DNA of 64,000 nucleotides from Nocardioides sp. cx-173 (GTDB lineage: Bacteria; Actinomycetota; Actinomycetes; Propionibacteriales; Nocardioidaceae), in contig NZ_CP088262.1 in the NCBI RefSeq assembly GCF_021117365.1, positions 1,984,001 to 2,048,000 on the forward strand, in the 5' to 3' direction. This document shows, in pieces, positions 47,679-55,944 of this stretch (within the stretch, counting starts at the first letter, position 1; each line of letters begins with the position of its first letter). The notes below the pieces were generated by a model. It worked only from the letters and a program-made list of their open reading frames with translations. It was not told the DNA's origin and did not search any database. The translations under genes and the position numbers were made by a program.

Positions 47679-50216
47679 ATGTCGTTGCGTTCCTCGCTCT
47701 CGGGTCGGATCGGGCGGCGCCGCGGCGCCCTGGTCTTGGTGGCCGCACTGGCCCTCGGCCCCGCCGTCGTCGCGCAGGCCGGGGAGCCCGCCTCGGGCGC
47801 CCAGCAGGAGGGCCGGTGGACGCCGGGGACCCCTCGGCTCACCACCCCATGGACATCGCGGGTCTCACCGCGCAACGCCCTGCCGGAGTACCCGCGCCCT
47901 CAGATGCGCCGCTCCGAGTGGCGCAACCTCAACGGGCTCTGGCAGTTCTCGGGGGCGGTGGCCGGCGAGCGGCCGCCGCTGGGCCAACGGCTGCGCGAGC
48001 AGGTGCTGGTTCCCTACCCGATCGAGTCGGCGCTCTCGGGGGTGCAGCGCCACGAGGACTACATGTGGTACCGCCGCCTGGTCCGGGTGCCCCAGAGCTG
48101 GCGGGTCGGCGAGCCGGGCCGCCGTCTCCAGCTGCACTTCGGCGCCGTGGACTACCGGGCGCGGGTCTTCGTCAACGGGGTCCGGGTGGCGACCCACCAA
48201 GGCGGATACGGCGCCTTCAGCGCGGACGTCACCCGCGCCCTGCGCCCGCGCGGACAGCAGGAGATCATCGTCGGCGTCGAGGACCGCACCGACGCGACCT
48301 GGCAGCCGGTCGGCAAGCAGCGGCGGGTCCCGGACCGCGGGATCTTCTACGAAGGTGCCTCCGGTATCTGGCAGACGGTGTGGATGGAGCCGGTCGCGGC
48401 GCGCCGCATCGCGCACCTCGACATGGTCCCGGACCTCGACACCAGCTCGCTGCGCCTGCATGCCGACGTGTCCGGGTCACCCCCGGGGCTCCAGGTCGAG
48501 GCGACGGTGCTCAACGGCGACAGGGTCGTCAGTCGCACGCGTGGACCGGCCAGCCGGCGGCTGCGACTCCCGGTCCCGCGCGCTCGGCTGTGGAGCCCCG
48601 ACGACCCGCACCTCTACCGCCTCACGGTGCGGCTCAAGGACGGCCGGCGCACGCTCGACCGGGTCGGCTCCTACTTCGGGATGCGCGAGATCGCCACGGC
48701 CCGGGGCGCCGACGGGAGGCGCCGGATCACGCTGAACGGCAAGCCGCTGTTCCTGCTCTCCACCCTCGACCAGGGCTACTGGCCCGACGGCATCTACACC
48801 GCTCCGACCGACCAGGCGCTGCGCTTCGACCTGGTGGAGCACAAGCGCCTCGGGTTCAATACGGTGCGCAAGCACATCAAGACCGAGCCCGACCGCTGGT
48901 ACTACCACGCCGACCGGCTGGGGCTGCTGGTCTGGCAGGACATGCCCGCCATGCGCACGGGCAGCCATCAGGTCCCGCCTCAAGCGCAGGCGCAGTTCGA
49001 GCGCGAGCTGCACGAGATGGTCGACGAGAAGTCCAGCTGGACCTCGATCATCGGGTGGGTGCCCTTCAACGAGGGCTGGGGCGAGTGGGATCGCGAGGCC
49101 ACCGGCCGGATCGCCCGCAGCGTCAAGGCCCAGGACCCCAGCCGGCTGGTCAACGCCCACAGCGGCGTCAACTGCTGCGACTCCCTCGGTGACTCCGGTC
49201 GAGGCGACGTCCTCGACTGGCACCAGTACGTCGGCCCCGCGCAGCCGGTCCCGGACGCGCGGCGGGTCTCGATCGACGGTGAGCACGGAGGCTTCGGGCT
49301 CGAGGTGCCGGACCACATGTGGTTCGAGGACGGTCACGCCTACGAGATGACCCCGGACTCCGCGACCCTGACTCGGCGCTACGTCGAGAACCAGCGCCAG
49401 GTGCTCGCGAGCGCCCGGGAGTGCGGCATCAGCGGCTCGGTCTACACCCAGCTGACCGACGTGGAGCACGAGGTCAACGGCTTCCTGACCTACGACCGGC
49501 GGGTGCGCAAGATGGACTACGCGCAGGTGCGCGCGGTCAACGAGTCGATCATCGCCGGCGCGGACGGGACCGGCACCGGCGGGCCGCCCCCGGACCCGGG
49601 GACGCCGGGCACCCAGGGAGCCCATGCCTACCCCTTCGACGAGGGGAGCGGGACGACCGCGACCGACAGCGTCGGCGACGCCGACGCGACGCTGACCGGG
49701 GTCACCTGGACGCCCGGGGTGAGCGGCAGCGCCGCCTCCTTCGAGGGCGGCGGGGAGGCCGACACCGGCGCCGCGCTGCTCGACACGGCCGGCAGCTACA
49801 GCGTCTCCGCCTACGCCCGCCTCGACGAGGCCGGCGGCGCCTTCCAGACCGTCGTCAGCCAGGACTCCGAGTCGAGCAGCGCCTTCTTCCTCCAGTACTC
49901 CGGGCAGGACCAGCGGTGGGCGTTCAGCTTCGTCGGGCTGCGGGCCCTGTCCCCGGCCCGGCCCGAGGTGGGCCGCTGGTACCACCTCACCGGGGTGCGC
50001 GACGCGACCGCCGGGACGATCCACCTCTACCTGGACGGGCAGCTCGTGGCCACCCGCAGCGCCTGCACCGCCGCGGGATCCAGCGGTCACACGGTCATCG
50101 GACGCGGGCAGTTCGGGGGCAACAAAGTGGACTACCTGCGTGGCGACGTCGACGACGTCCGGCTCTTCGACCGGGCCCTCACGGCAGCGGAGGTGGCCTC
50201 CCTCAGCCGCCGGTGA
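47679..50216 (+). CDS. Secreted GH2 family glycoside hydrolase with C-terminal LamG domain (candidate beta-galactofuranosidase)
   Basis: An 845-residue exported enzyme. MSLRSSLSGRIGRRRGALVL begins a signal peptide ending near AQAGEP, with a twin Arg stretch. The GH2 sugar-binding domain follows (WRNLNGLWQFSG, YMWYRRLVRVP, LHFGAVDYRARVFVNG), then an immunoglobulin-like domain, then the TIM barrel: HKRLGFNTVRKHIKTEPDRW, acid/base Glu465 in GWVPFNEGWGEWD and probable nucleophile Glu535 in SIDGEHGGFG. After a Gly/Pro linker a LamG/concanavalin-like domain covers residues about 648-845. Chosen start has GGAGG 7 nt upstream. GH2 includes beta-galactosidases, mannosidases, glucuronidases and actinobacterial beta-galactofuranosidases; the neighbouring importer favours the last. 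Confidence 0.88.
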   Translation: MSLRSSLSGRIGRRRGALVLVAALALGPAVVAQAGEPASGAQQEGRWTPGTPRLTTPWTSRVSPRNALPEYPRPQMRRSEWRNLNGLWQFSGAVAGERPPLGQRLREQVLVPYPIESALSGVQRHEDYMWYRRLVRVPQSWRVGEPGRRLQLHFGAVDYRARVFVNGVRVATHQGGYGAFSADVTRALRPRGQQEIIVGVEDRTDATWQPVGKQRRVPDRGIFYEGASGIWQTVWMEPVAARRIAHLDMVPDLDTSSLRLHADVSGSPPGLQVEATVLNGDRVVSRTRGPASRRLRLPVPRARLWSPDDPHLYRLTVRLKDGRRTLDRVGSYFGMREIATARGADGRRRITLNGKPLFLLSTLDQGYWPDGIYTAPTDQALRFDLVEHKRLGFNTVRKHIKTEPDRWYYHADRLGLLVWQDMPAMRTGSHQVPPQAQAQFERELHEMVDEKSSWTSIIGWVPFNEGWGEWDREATGRIARSVKAQDPSRLVNAHSGVNCCDSLGDSGRGDVLDWHQYVGPAQPVPDARRVSIDGEHGGFGLEVPDHMWFEDGHAYEMTPDSATLTRRYVENQRQVLASARECGISGSVYTQLTDVEHEVNGFLTYDRRVRKMDYAQVRAVNESIIAGADGTGTGGPPPDPGTPGTQGAHAYPFDEGSGTTATDSVGDADATLTGVTWTPGVSGSAASFEGGGEADTGAALLDTAGSYSVSAYARLDEAGGAFQTVVSQDSESSSAFFLQYSGQDQRWAFSFVGLRALSPARPEVGRWYHLTGVRDATAGTIHLYLDGQLVATRSACTAAGSSGHTVIGRGQFGGNKVDYLRGDVDDVRLFDRALTAAEVASLSRR

Positions 50217-50262
50217 GAGGACCCTTGTGGGTGATTGCGCAGATCTGTTCGATCCTGTTTTG

Positions 50263-50299
50263 TTGACAACCTCGGTGTGACGGCTGTCTCACCCTCGAC
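50263..50299 (+). promoter_or_regulatory. Putative promoter and operator-like symmetry before the sugar importer genes
   Basis: TGTTGACA (TTGACA at 50263-50268) repeats the sequence of the GH2 promoter -35 region. Downstream GGTGTGA and TCTCACC (about 50274 and 50289) form an imperfect inverted repeat with the same GTGA/TCAC half-sites as the GH2 palindrome, but with a spacer two bases longer. The -10 is not clear. Shared control of the importer and glycosidase is possible. Confidence 0.4.
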
Positions 50300-50320
50300 A
50301 TCCTTCGCAAGGAGCACTTC

Positions 50321-51397
50321 ATGACGAGCACCACCGTGACGGGCTGGAAGCTGGTGACCGCCGCGGCGGCCGCTGCCCTGGCCCTGGCAGGCTGCACCAA
50401 CTCCGGCGACGAGGATGCGAGCGACCGCCCCGCCGGCGACGACGAGCAGGTCGTGAAGGAGAGCGAGTCCGGCGGGCCGGGGTGCACTCTCGAGAAGTAC
50501 GGCGCCAAGAAGCTCGACCTGAAGAACGCCGTGGTGGGCTTCTCGCAGTCCGAGCCCGACACCGCGGCGTTCCGGGCGGCCGAGACCGCCTCGATCCGCG
50601 AGGCCGCCGAGCAGGCCGGCGTCAAGAAGCTGATCGTCACCAACGCCAACGCCGAGCTGCCCAAGCAGATCGCCGACGTCCAGGACATGCTCAACCAGGG
50701 CGTGCAGATGCTGATCGTGGCTCCGGTCAACTCCGACGGCCTGGACCCGGCCCTCGACGCGGCCAAGCAGAAGGGCGTGCCCGTCCTCACCATCGACCGC
50801 AAGGTCACCAACCAGCCCTGCTCGGACTACGTCGCGTTCCTCGGCTCGGACTTCTACGACCAGGGCCAGCGGGCGGCCGACGCCCTGGCCGACGCCACCG
50901 GCGGCGAGGGCACGGTCGCGATCCTGCTGGGCTCCTCGGGCAACAACGTCACCGACGAGCGCAACGCCGGCTTCAAGGACCGGGTCGCGGAGGAGTACCC
51001 CGACCTCGACATCGCGGAGGAGCAGACCGCGAACTTCGCCCGCGACGAGGGCCAGTCGGTGACCGAGCAGCTGCTGCAGTCCAACCCCGACATCACCGCG
51101 ATCTACGCCCACAACGACGAGATGGCGCTCGGTGCGGTCACCGCCGTCGCCGCGGCCGGCAAGGACGCCGGCGAGGACATCAAGATCGTCTCGATCGACG
51201 GGACCCGCAACGCCGTGCAGGCCATCGTCGACGGCGACATCAACGCCGTGATCGAGTCCAACCCGCGCTTCGGCCCCCTGGCCTTCGAGACCATGACGAA
51301 GTTCTACGCCGGCGAGGAGATCCCCGAGGACGTCATCATCGAGGACGACGAGTACAACTCCGACAACGCCGAGCAGGACCTCGGGAAGGCGTTCTGA
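50321..51397 (+). CDS. Sugar ABC transporter substrate-binding lipoprotein (YtfQ/RbsB type)
   Basis: A 358-residue periplasmic-binding-protein-type receptor anchored as a lipoprotein: TAAAAAALALAGC is the lipobox. An acidic linker precedes the binding domain, which starts VVGFSQSEPDTAAFRAAETA and continues with VQMLIVAPVNSDGLDPALDAA, VPVLTIDRKV, VYAHNDEM-like IYAHNDEMALGAV and KIVSIDGTRNAVQAI. The FSQ-x-AAET start and IAPVxxxGxxPxLxxAK stretch resemble E. coli YtfQ, the galactofuranose receptor, more than RbsB. AAGGAG at 50309-50314 gives a 6-nt spacing to the ATG. Confidence 0.9.
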   Translation: MTSTTVTGWKLVTAAAAAALALAGCTNSGDEDASDRPAGDDEQVVKESESGGPGCTLEKYGAKKLDLKNAVVGFSQSEPDTAAFRAAETASIREAAEQAGVKKLIVTNANAELPKQIADVQDMLNQGVQMLIVAPVNSDGLDPALDAAKQKGVPVLTIDRKVTNQPCSDYVAFLGSDFYDQGQRAADALADATGGEGTVAILLGSSGNNVTDERNAGFKDRVAEEYPDLDIAEEQTANFARDEGQSVTEQLLQSNPDITAIYAHNDEMALGAVTAVAAAGKDAGEDIKIVSIDGTRNAVQAIVDGDINAVIESNPRFGPLAFETMTKFYAGEEIPEDVIIEDDEYNSDNAEQDLGKAF

Positions 51398-51405
51398 GGC
51401 CTGGC

Positions 51406-52977
51406 GTGAGCATCTCCGAGCAGACCGCGTCACAGGACGGCACCACACCGGTCCTGGAGACGGTGGGTGTCACCAAGACCTTCGGTGGCGTGCACGCCCT
51501 GCAGGGCGTGGACTTCCGGCTCTCGCCTGGGGAGATCCACGCCCTCGTCGGGGAGAACGGCGCCGGCAAGTCGACGCTGATCAAGGTCCTGACCGGCGTC
51601 TACACCCCCGACGCGGGGGAGGTCCGCTACGTGGGGGAGACCCAGCACTTCCGTCGTCCCTCCGACGCGCAGGACGTCGGCATCTCCACGATCTACCAGG
51701 AGGTCAACCTGGTCCCGTTGCTGAGCGTGGCGCGCAACATCTTCCTGGGCCGGGAGCCGCGCAACCGGGTGGGGCTGATCGACGTCCGCGCGATGAACCA
51801 GCGGGCCCGCGAGCTGATGCGGGAGCTGACCATCGACCTCGACGTCACCACCGAGCTCGGCCGCCTCGGTCTCGGCGCCCAGCAGATGGTCGCGCTGGCC
51901 CGTGCCATGTCGGTGGAGAGCCGGGTCGTGATCATGGACGAGCCCACCTCCTCCCTGGAGGCCAAGGAGGTCGCGACGCTCTTCGCCGTGGCGCGGCGGC
52001 TGCGCGAGCGGGGGGTCGGGCTGGTCTTCGTCTCGCACCGGCTCGACGAGCTCTGGGAGCTGTGCGACCGGGTCACGATCCTGCGCGACGGTAGCTGGGT
52101 GCACACCGGGCCGATGGCCGCCCTGAGCCGGCTCGAGCTCGTCTCGCAGATGCTGGGGCGCGACGTCGAGGAGGTGGCCTCCGAGGGCGCCACCGAGTTC
52201 GGCGCGTCGCACCGGCGCACCGGGGAGCCGGCCCTGGTCGTCTCGGGGATCGAGGTGCGCAACCGCCTGCACGGCATCGACCTGTCCGTGCGACCCGGCG
52301 AGGTCGTCGGGCTCGCCGGGCTCCTCGGCTCCGGGCGCAGCGAGACGGTCAAGGCCGTCTACGGCGCCCTGCACACCGACGGCGGCCAGGTGACGGTCTC
52401 GGGCAACAAGGTGCGACCCAACTCCGTACGCCGGGCGCTCAAGGCCGGGATCGCGCTGCTGTCCGAGGACCGCAAGGCGGAGGGGATCGTCCCGGACCTC
52501 TCCGTGCGCGACAACATCGCGCTGGCCGTCCTGCCCCGGGTCTCCCGCGGCGGCGTGGTCTCCGAGGCGCAGATCGACCGGCTGGTCGAGACGTTCATGC
52601 GGCGCCTGAAGATCAAGGCGTCGAGCCCGCAGCAGAAGGTGCGCGAGCTCTCCGGGGGCAACCAGCAGAAGGTGCTGATCGCCCGCTGGCTGTGCACCGA
52701 GCCGATCGTGTTCCTCCTCGACGAGCCCACCCGCGGCATCGACGTGGGGGCCAAGAGCGAGGTCCAGGCGCTCATCGACGAGCTCGCCCAGCAGGGCCTG
52801 GCCGTGGTGCTGATCTCCAGCGAGATGGAGGAGCTGGTGGAGGGAGCCGACCGGATCGTCGTGCTGCACGACGGCTCGGCGCGGGCCGAGCTGGACAGCA
52901 GTGACCTCAGCAGCTCCGAGCTGCTCCGGGCCCTCGCCGGGGACCGAGTGACTGCGAGCGAAGGAGAGGCATCGTGA
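51406..52977 (+). CDS. Sugar ABC transporter double ATPase (YtfR/RbsA type)
   Basis: A 523-residue protein with two ABC domains, as in RbsA, XylG and YtfR. The N-domain has Walker A VGENGAGKSTLIKVLTG, signature region LGLGAQQMVALARAM and Walker B VVIMDEPTSSL. The C-domain has the degenerate Walker A GLLGSGRSETVKAVYG, LSGGNQQKVLIARWL and FLLDEPTRGIDVGAKSE. The asymmetry, with only the first P-loop canonical, is typical of this family. The GTG at 51406 follows the receptor stop by 8 nt; the stop overlaps the first permease (GTGA). Confidence 0.94.
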   Translation: MSISEQTASQDGTTPVLETVGVTKTFGGVHALQGVDFRLSPGEIHALVGENGAGKSTLIKVLTGVYTPDAGEVRYVGETQHFRRPSDAQDVGISTIYQEVNLVPLLSVARNIFLGREPRNRVGLIDVRAMNQRARELMRELTIDLDVTTELGRLGLGAQQMVALARAMSVESRVVIMDEPTSSLEAKEVATLFAVARRLRERGVGLVFVSHRLDELWELCDRVTILRDGSWVHTGPMAALSRLELVSQMLGRDVEEVASEGATEFGASHRRTGEPALVVSGIEVRNRLHGIDLSVRPGEVVGLAGLLGSGRSETVKAVYGALHTDGGQVTVSGNKVRPNSVRRALKAGIALLSEDRKAEGIVPDLSVRDNIALAVLPRVSRGGVVSEAQIDRLVETFMRRLKIKASSPQQKVRELSGGNQQKVLIARWLCTEPIVFLLDEPTRGIDVGAKSEVQALIDELAQQGLAVVLISSEMEELVEGADRIVVLHDGSARAELDSSDLSSSELLRALAGDRVTASEGEAS

Positions 52978-53999
52978 CCGACACCGCGAGCCCCGCCACC
53001 ACCGGGGCGAGCACGCCGGAGCCGGCGGGCCGCAGCGGGGGCAGCGCCCCGCGCCGCCGCATCGACAGCGACTGGGTGCGCCGCAACGGCGTCTTCGTCG
53101 CGCTGCTGCTGCTGCTGGTCTTCAACCTGTTCTTCACCGACAACTTCGCCACGGAGGGCACGCTGCGGCTCCAGCTGGTGCAGGTGGCCCCGGTCCTGAT
53201 CGTGGCGCTCGGCATGGCGCTGGTGATCGGCACGGAGGGCATCGACCTGTCCGTCGGCGCCGTCATGGCCCTCGCCGCGGCCCTGATCCCGCTCTACATC
53301 GGCTACGGCACCGGCATCTCGATCGGCATCTCGCTCCTGGCCGGCGTCGTCGTGGGGCTGATCGCCGGGGTCCTGGTCGCCCACGTCGGCGTCCAGCCGA
53401 TCGTGGCGACGCTCGGGCTCATGGTGGCCGGGCGTGGCGTGGCCAACCTGTTCGGCGGGCAGATCAAGAGCATCCGCGACGAGGGCTTCCGCGAGCTCGG
53501 CACGGGCAGCGTCCTCGGGATCCCCTACGTCGTGGCCATCGCGGCGGTCGTCGCGGTCGTCGTCGGTCTGGTCGTACGCCGCTCGACCTACGGCCGTCAG
53601 CTGGTCGCCATCGGCGGCAACAAGCTCGCCGCCGAGCTGGCCGGGCTGCCGGTCAAGCGCGTGCTGGTGACGACGTACGTCGTCTCGGGCCTGCTCGCCG
53701 CCATGGCCGGCATCCTGCTGGCCGCGCGCTCGCAGGCCAGCGACCCGACCAAGCTCGGACTGCTCATGGAGCTCTCCGCGATCACGGCGGTGGTCATCGG
53801 CGGCACCCCGCTCTCGGGCGGGCAGGTGCGGATCCTCGGCACGGTCGCGGGGGCGCTGCTGATGCAGCTGATCACGGCCACGCTGATCTTCCACAACATC
53901 CCGGACTCCTCGGCACAGATCGTGCAGGCGGTGATCGTCATCGCGGCCGTCTACGTCCAGCTGGGGCGGGGCACGAGCAGGAAGCCGAGGAAGACATGA
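52974..53999 (+). CDS. Sugar ABC transporter permease (YtfT type)
   Basis: A 341-residue membrane protein of the BPD_transp_2 (ribose/galactofuranose) family, the same length as E. coli YtfT. A polar 35-residue N-terminus precedes about nine helices. IVALGMALVIGTEGIDLSVGAVMAL (helix plus the GIDLSVG motif that contacts the ATPase side) and GRQLVAIGGNKLAAELAGLPV are hallmark stretches. The GTG start overlaps the ATPase stop, and the stop overlaps the second permease (ATGA). Confidence 0.92.
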   Translation: MTDTASPATTGASTPEPAGRSGGSAPRRRIDSDWVRRNGVFVALLLLLVFNLFFTDNFATEGTLRLQLVQVAPVLIVALGMALVIGTEGIDLSVGAVMALAAALIPLYIGYGTGISIGISLLAGVVVGLIAGVLVAHVGVQPIVATLGLMVAGRGVANLFGGQIKSIRDEGFRELGTGSVLGIPYVVAIAAVVAVVVGLVVRRSTYGRQLVAIGGNKLAAELAGLPVKRVLVTTYVVSGLLAAMAGILLAARSQASDPTKLGLLMELSAITAVVIGGTPLSGGQVRILGTVAGALLMQLITATLIFHNIPDSSAQIVQAVIVIAAVYVQLGRGTSRKPRKT

Positions 54000-55003
54000 G
54001 CCTCACCGAGGCCGACCCCGCCACCGGCAACTCGCCCGAGGCTGCCATGGCCTCCCGGGCGCGCTTCGCGGCGCTGGTCCAGCGTCAGGGCGCCCTGGCG
54101 ATCTTCGTCCTGGTGATGGTCGTGGCGAGCTTCAGCTTCGACACGTTCCTGAGCCGCGGCAACCTCACCGGCATCGCGGTGCAGGCGTCGTTCCTGGCGA
54201 TGCTGGCCCTCGGGATGACGTTCGTGATCATGACCGGCGGCATCGACCTGTCGGTCGGCAGCGTCTTCGCCCTGGGCGGGGTGCTGGCGGCCTGGGGCTC
54301 CCAGCACGGCACCCTCGTGGCGTTCGCGCTGCCGCTCGGCGTGTGCGGGCTGATCGGGCTGGTGCAGGGGGTGGTCATCGCCCGAGGCGGGCTGCCGCCG
54401 TTCATCGTGACGCTGGCGGGCCTGCTCTTCGCCCGCGGGCTGCTGCTCCTGCTCACCGACGAGGGCGCCACCACCTACAAGGTCCCGGCCGGCTCGGCGT
54501 TCCGCAAGCTGGCGCAGAGCGAGCTCCTCGGGATCCCCTACCCGGTCCTGCTGGTGGTGCTCTTCTTCGCCATCGGCGCGCTGATCCTGCACCGCACCTC
54601 GTACGGCGCGACGGTGCTGGCGATCGGGGGACAGGAGGACGCCGCCGAGCTGATGGGGCTCCCGGTCCAGCGCACCAAGGTCGTCACCTACGTCGCCTCG
54701 GCCCTGCTGGCCGGCTTCGGCGGGATCATGATCGCCTCCTACACCTCCTCGGGGGTGACCATCCTGGGCGTCGGCCTGGAGCTGGAGGCCATCGCCGCCG
54801 TGGTGGTGGGCGGCACGCTGCTCACCGGCGGGGCCGGCACGATCCTGGGCACCCTGATCGGCGTCCTGCTGCTGCAGGTGATCAAGAACGTCATCAACCA
54901 GGTGGGCTCGCTCGACTCCGACTGGCAGGCCGTCGTCAGCGGCACCATCCTGCTCGGCGTCGTCACCCTCCAGCGCTGGCTGACCCGCGCCGAGCGCACC
55001 TAG
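53996..55003 (+). CDS. Sugar ABC transporter permease (YjfF type)
   Basis: A 335-residue second permease. Its key motif is LGMTFVIMTGGIDLSVGSVFALGG, with TVLAIGGQEDAAELMGLPVQR later and VVVGGTLLTGGAGTILGTLIG near the end. A pair of distinct permeases after a double ATPase is the arrangement of E. coli ytfQ-ytfR-ytfT-yjfF, whereas ribose and xylose systems usually have a single permease gene. It ends 15 nt before the convergent PhyH gene. Confidence 0.92.
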   Translation: MSLTEADPATGNSPEAAMASRARFAALVQRQGALAIFVLVMVVASFSFDTFLSRGNLTGIAVQASFLAMLALGMTFVIMTGGIDLSVGSVFALGGVLAAWGSQHGTLVAFALPLGVCGLIGLVQGVVIARGGLPPFIVTLAGLLFARGLLLLLTDEGATTYKVPAGSAFRKLAQSELLGIPYPVLLVVLFFAIGALILHRTSYGATVLAIGGQEDAAELMGLPVQRTKVVTYVASALLAGFGGIMIASYTSSGVTILGVGLELEAIAAVVVGGTLLTGGAGTILGTLIGVLLLQVIKNVINQVGSLDSDWQAVVSGTILLGVVTLQRWLTRAERT

Positions 55004-55018
55004 CGAGCCGAGGGAGGG

Positions 55019-55855
55019 TCAGGCCTCGCCCATCACCAGGCCCTCGATCGTGTGCTTCTGGGTGATCGGGGTGAGCTCCTCGACCACCGGACACGACAGG
55101 TGTCGGCGCACCCGCTCGGGCAGCGCGTCCCAGAACCCCCGGGTCACGGCCAGATCGTGCTTCTCGTCGTTGCCGGCGCCCGGGGCGTCGACGCCGAGCA
55201 CCAGGACCGGGCGGGACTTCTCCGAGTGGTTCTGCGTGCCCCGGTGCACCGTCAGCGCGGATCGCGCGGAGATGTCACCCCGCTGCGGGTACTTGCGCAC
55301 GGCCAGCTCCTCGTAGCGGGAGTAGGCCGACGTCGGCGGGAACATGCCGTGCTCGAAGTCCTCCCCGGTGTCCCAGTGGGTCCCGGGCGCCACCTCGAAG
55401 GGGCCCATGTCCTCCGCGGTGTCGACGCAGGTGACGTTGAAGGCCAGCGAGGTGAGTCGCCTCTCCTCGCGCGTCTCGCGGGGACTGGGGAAGTCGCGGT
55501 GCCAGGGCTGGTTGACGGCGCCGGCGAACGGGATGTCGAAGCCGACCTCCACGATCGTGTAGTCCGGTCCGAGGACGGTCTCGCAGACCGCGCGCACCCA
55601 CGGGTGGTCGACCAGGTCGACGAAGCCGCGCAGGGCCTCGGGATGGACCTCGACGTAGTAGCGGTGCGGGCCGCGCCCCACGGCGCCGCCCTCGCGGGAG
55701 CGGGCCTCCTCGAAGGCGGCCTCCACGTCCTCGCGGAGCTGCTCGACCCACTCCTGTGAGAACGCGGACTTGCAGCCGACGATGCCGTCGGTCTGGATGG
55801 TGGATGAGATGACGTCCGGGTCGATCGGGACGTCGAGTGCTGCGGTGGTCGTCAT
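55019..55855 (-). CDS. Phytanoyl-CoA dioxygenase (PhyH) family Fe(II)/2-oxoglutarate oxygenase
   Basis: A 278-residue non-heme iron oxygenase. The iron triad is visible: HRD in NQPWHRDFPSP and the distal His in ALTVHRGTQNHSEKSRPVL, where the Arg should bind 2-oxoglutarate. Other family features are FNVTCVDTAEDMGPFEVAPG and GTHWDTGEDF. PhyH proteins hydroxylate varied small molecules and the substrate cannot be told here. The ATG at 55855 has AGGAG upstream; an earlier codon at 55888 would lie in the operator region. It is divergent from a LacI-type regulator whose predicted operators sit directly before it. Confidence 0.88.
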   Translation of the reverse strand: MTTTAALDVPIDPDVISSTIQTDGIVGCKSAFSQEWVEQLREDVEAAFEEARSREGGAVGRGPHRYYVEVHPEALRGFVDLVDHPWVRAVCETVLGPDYTIVEVGFDIPFAGAVNQPWHRDFPSPRETREERRLTSLAFNVTCVDTAEDMGPFEVAPGTHWDTGEDFEHGMFPPTSAYSRYEELAVRKYPQRGDISARSALTVHRGTQNHSEKSRPVLVLGVDAPGAGNDEKHDLAVTRGFWDALPERVRRHLSCPVVEELTPITQKHTIEGLVMGEA

Positions 55856-55889
55856 CGAAACTCCTGCCGAGTCGGGTGTCGGGATCAAG

Positions 55890-55919
55890 TTTGCAACGTT
55901 GCAATGCCACGTTGCAATA
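55890..55919. promoter_or_regulatory. Two tandem LacI-type operators between the PhyH and lacI-family genes
   Basis: TTGCAACGTTGCAA (55891-55904) is a perfect 14-bp palindrome with the central CG typical of LacI-family operators. It is followed by ATGCCACGTTGCAAT (55905-55919), an imperfect copy. They lie 36 nt before the PhyH start and 26 nt before the regulator start, so the regulator probably represses both itself and the oxygenase. Confidence 0.8.
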
Positions 55920-55944
55920 CCCTGTGCCCGGGAGGTCCGGATTC

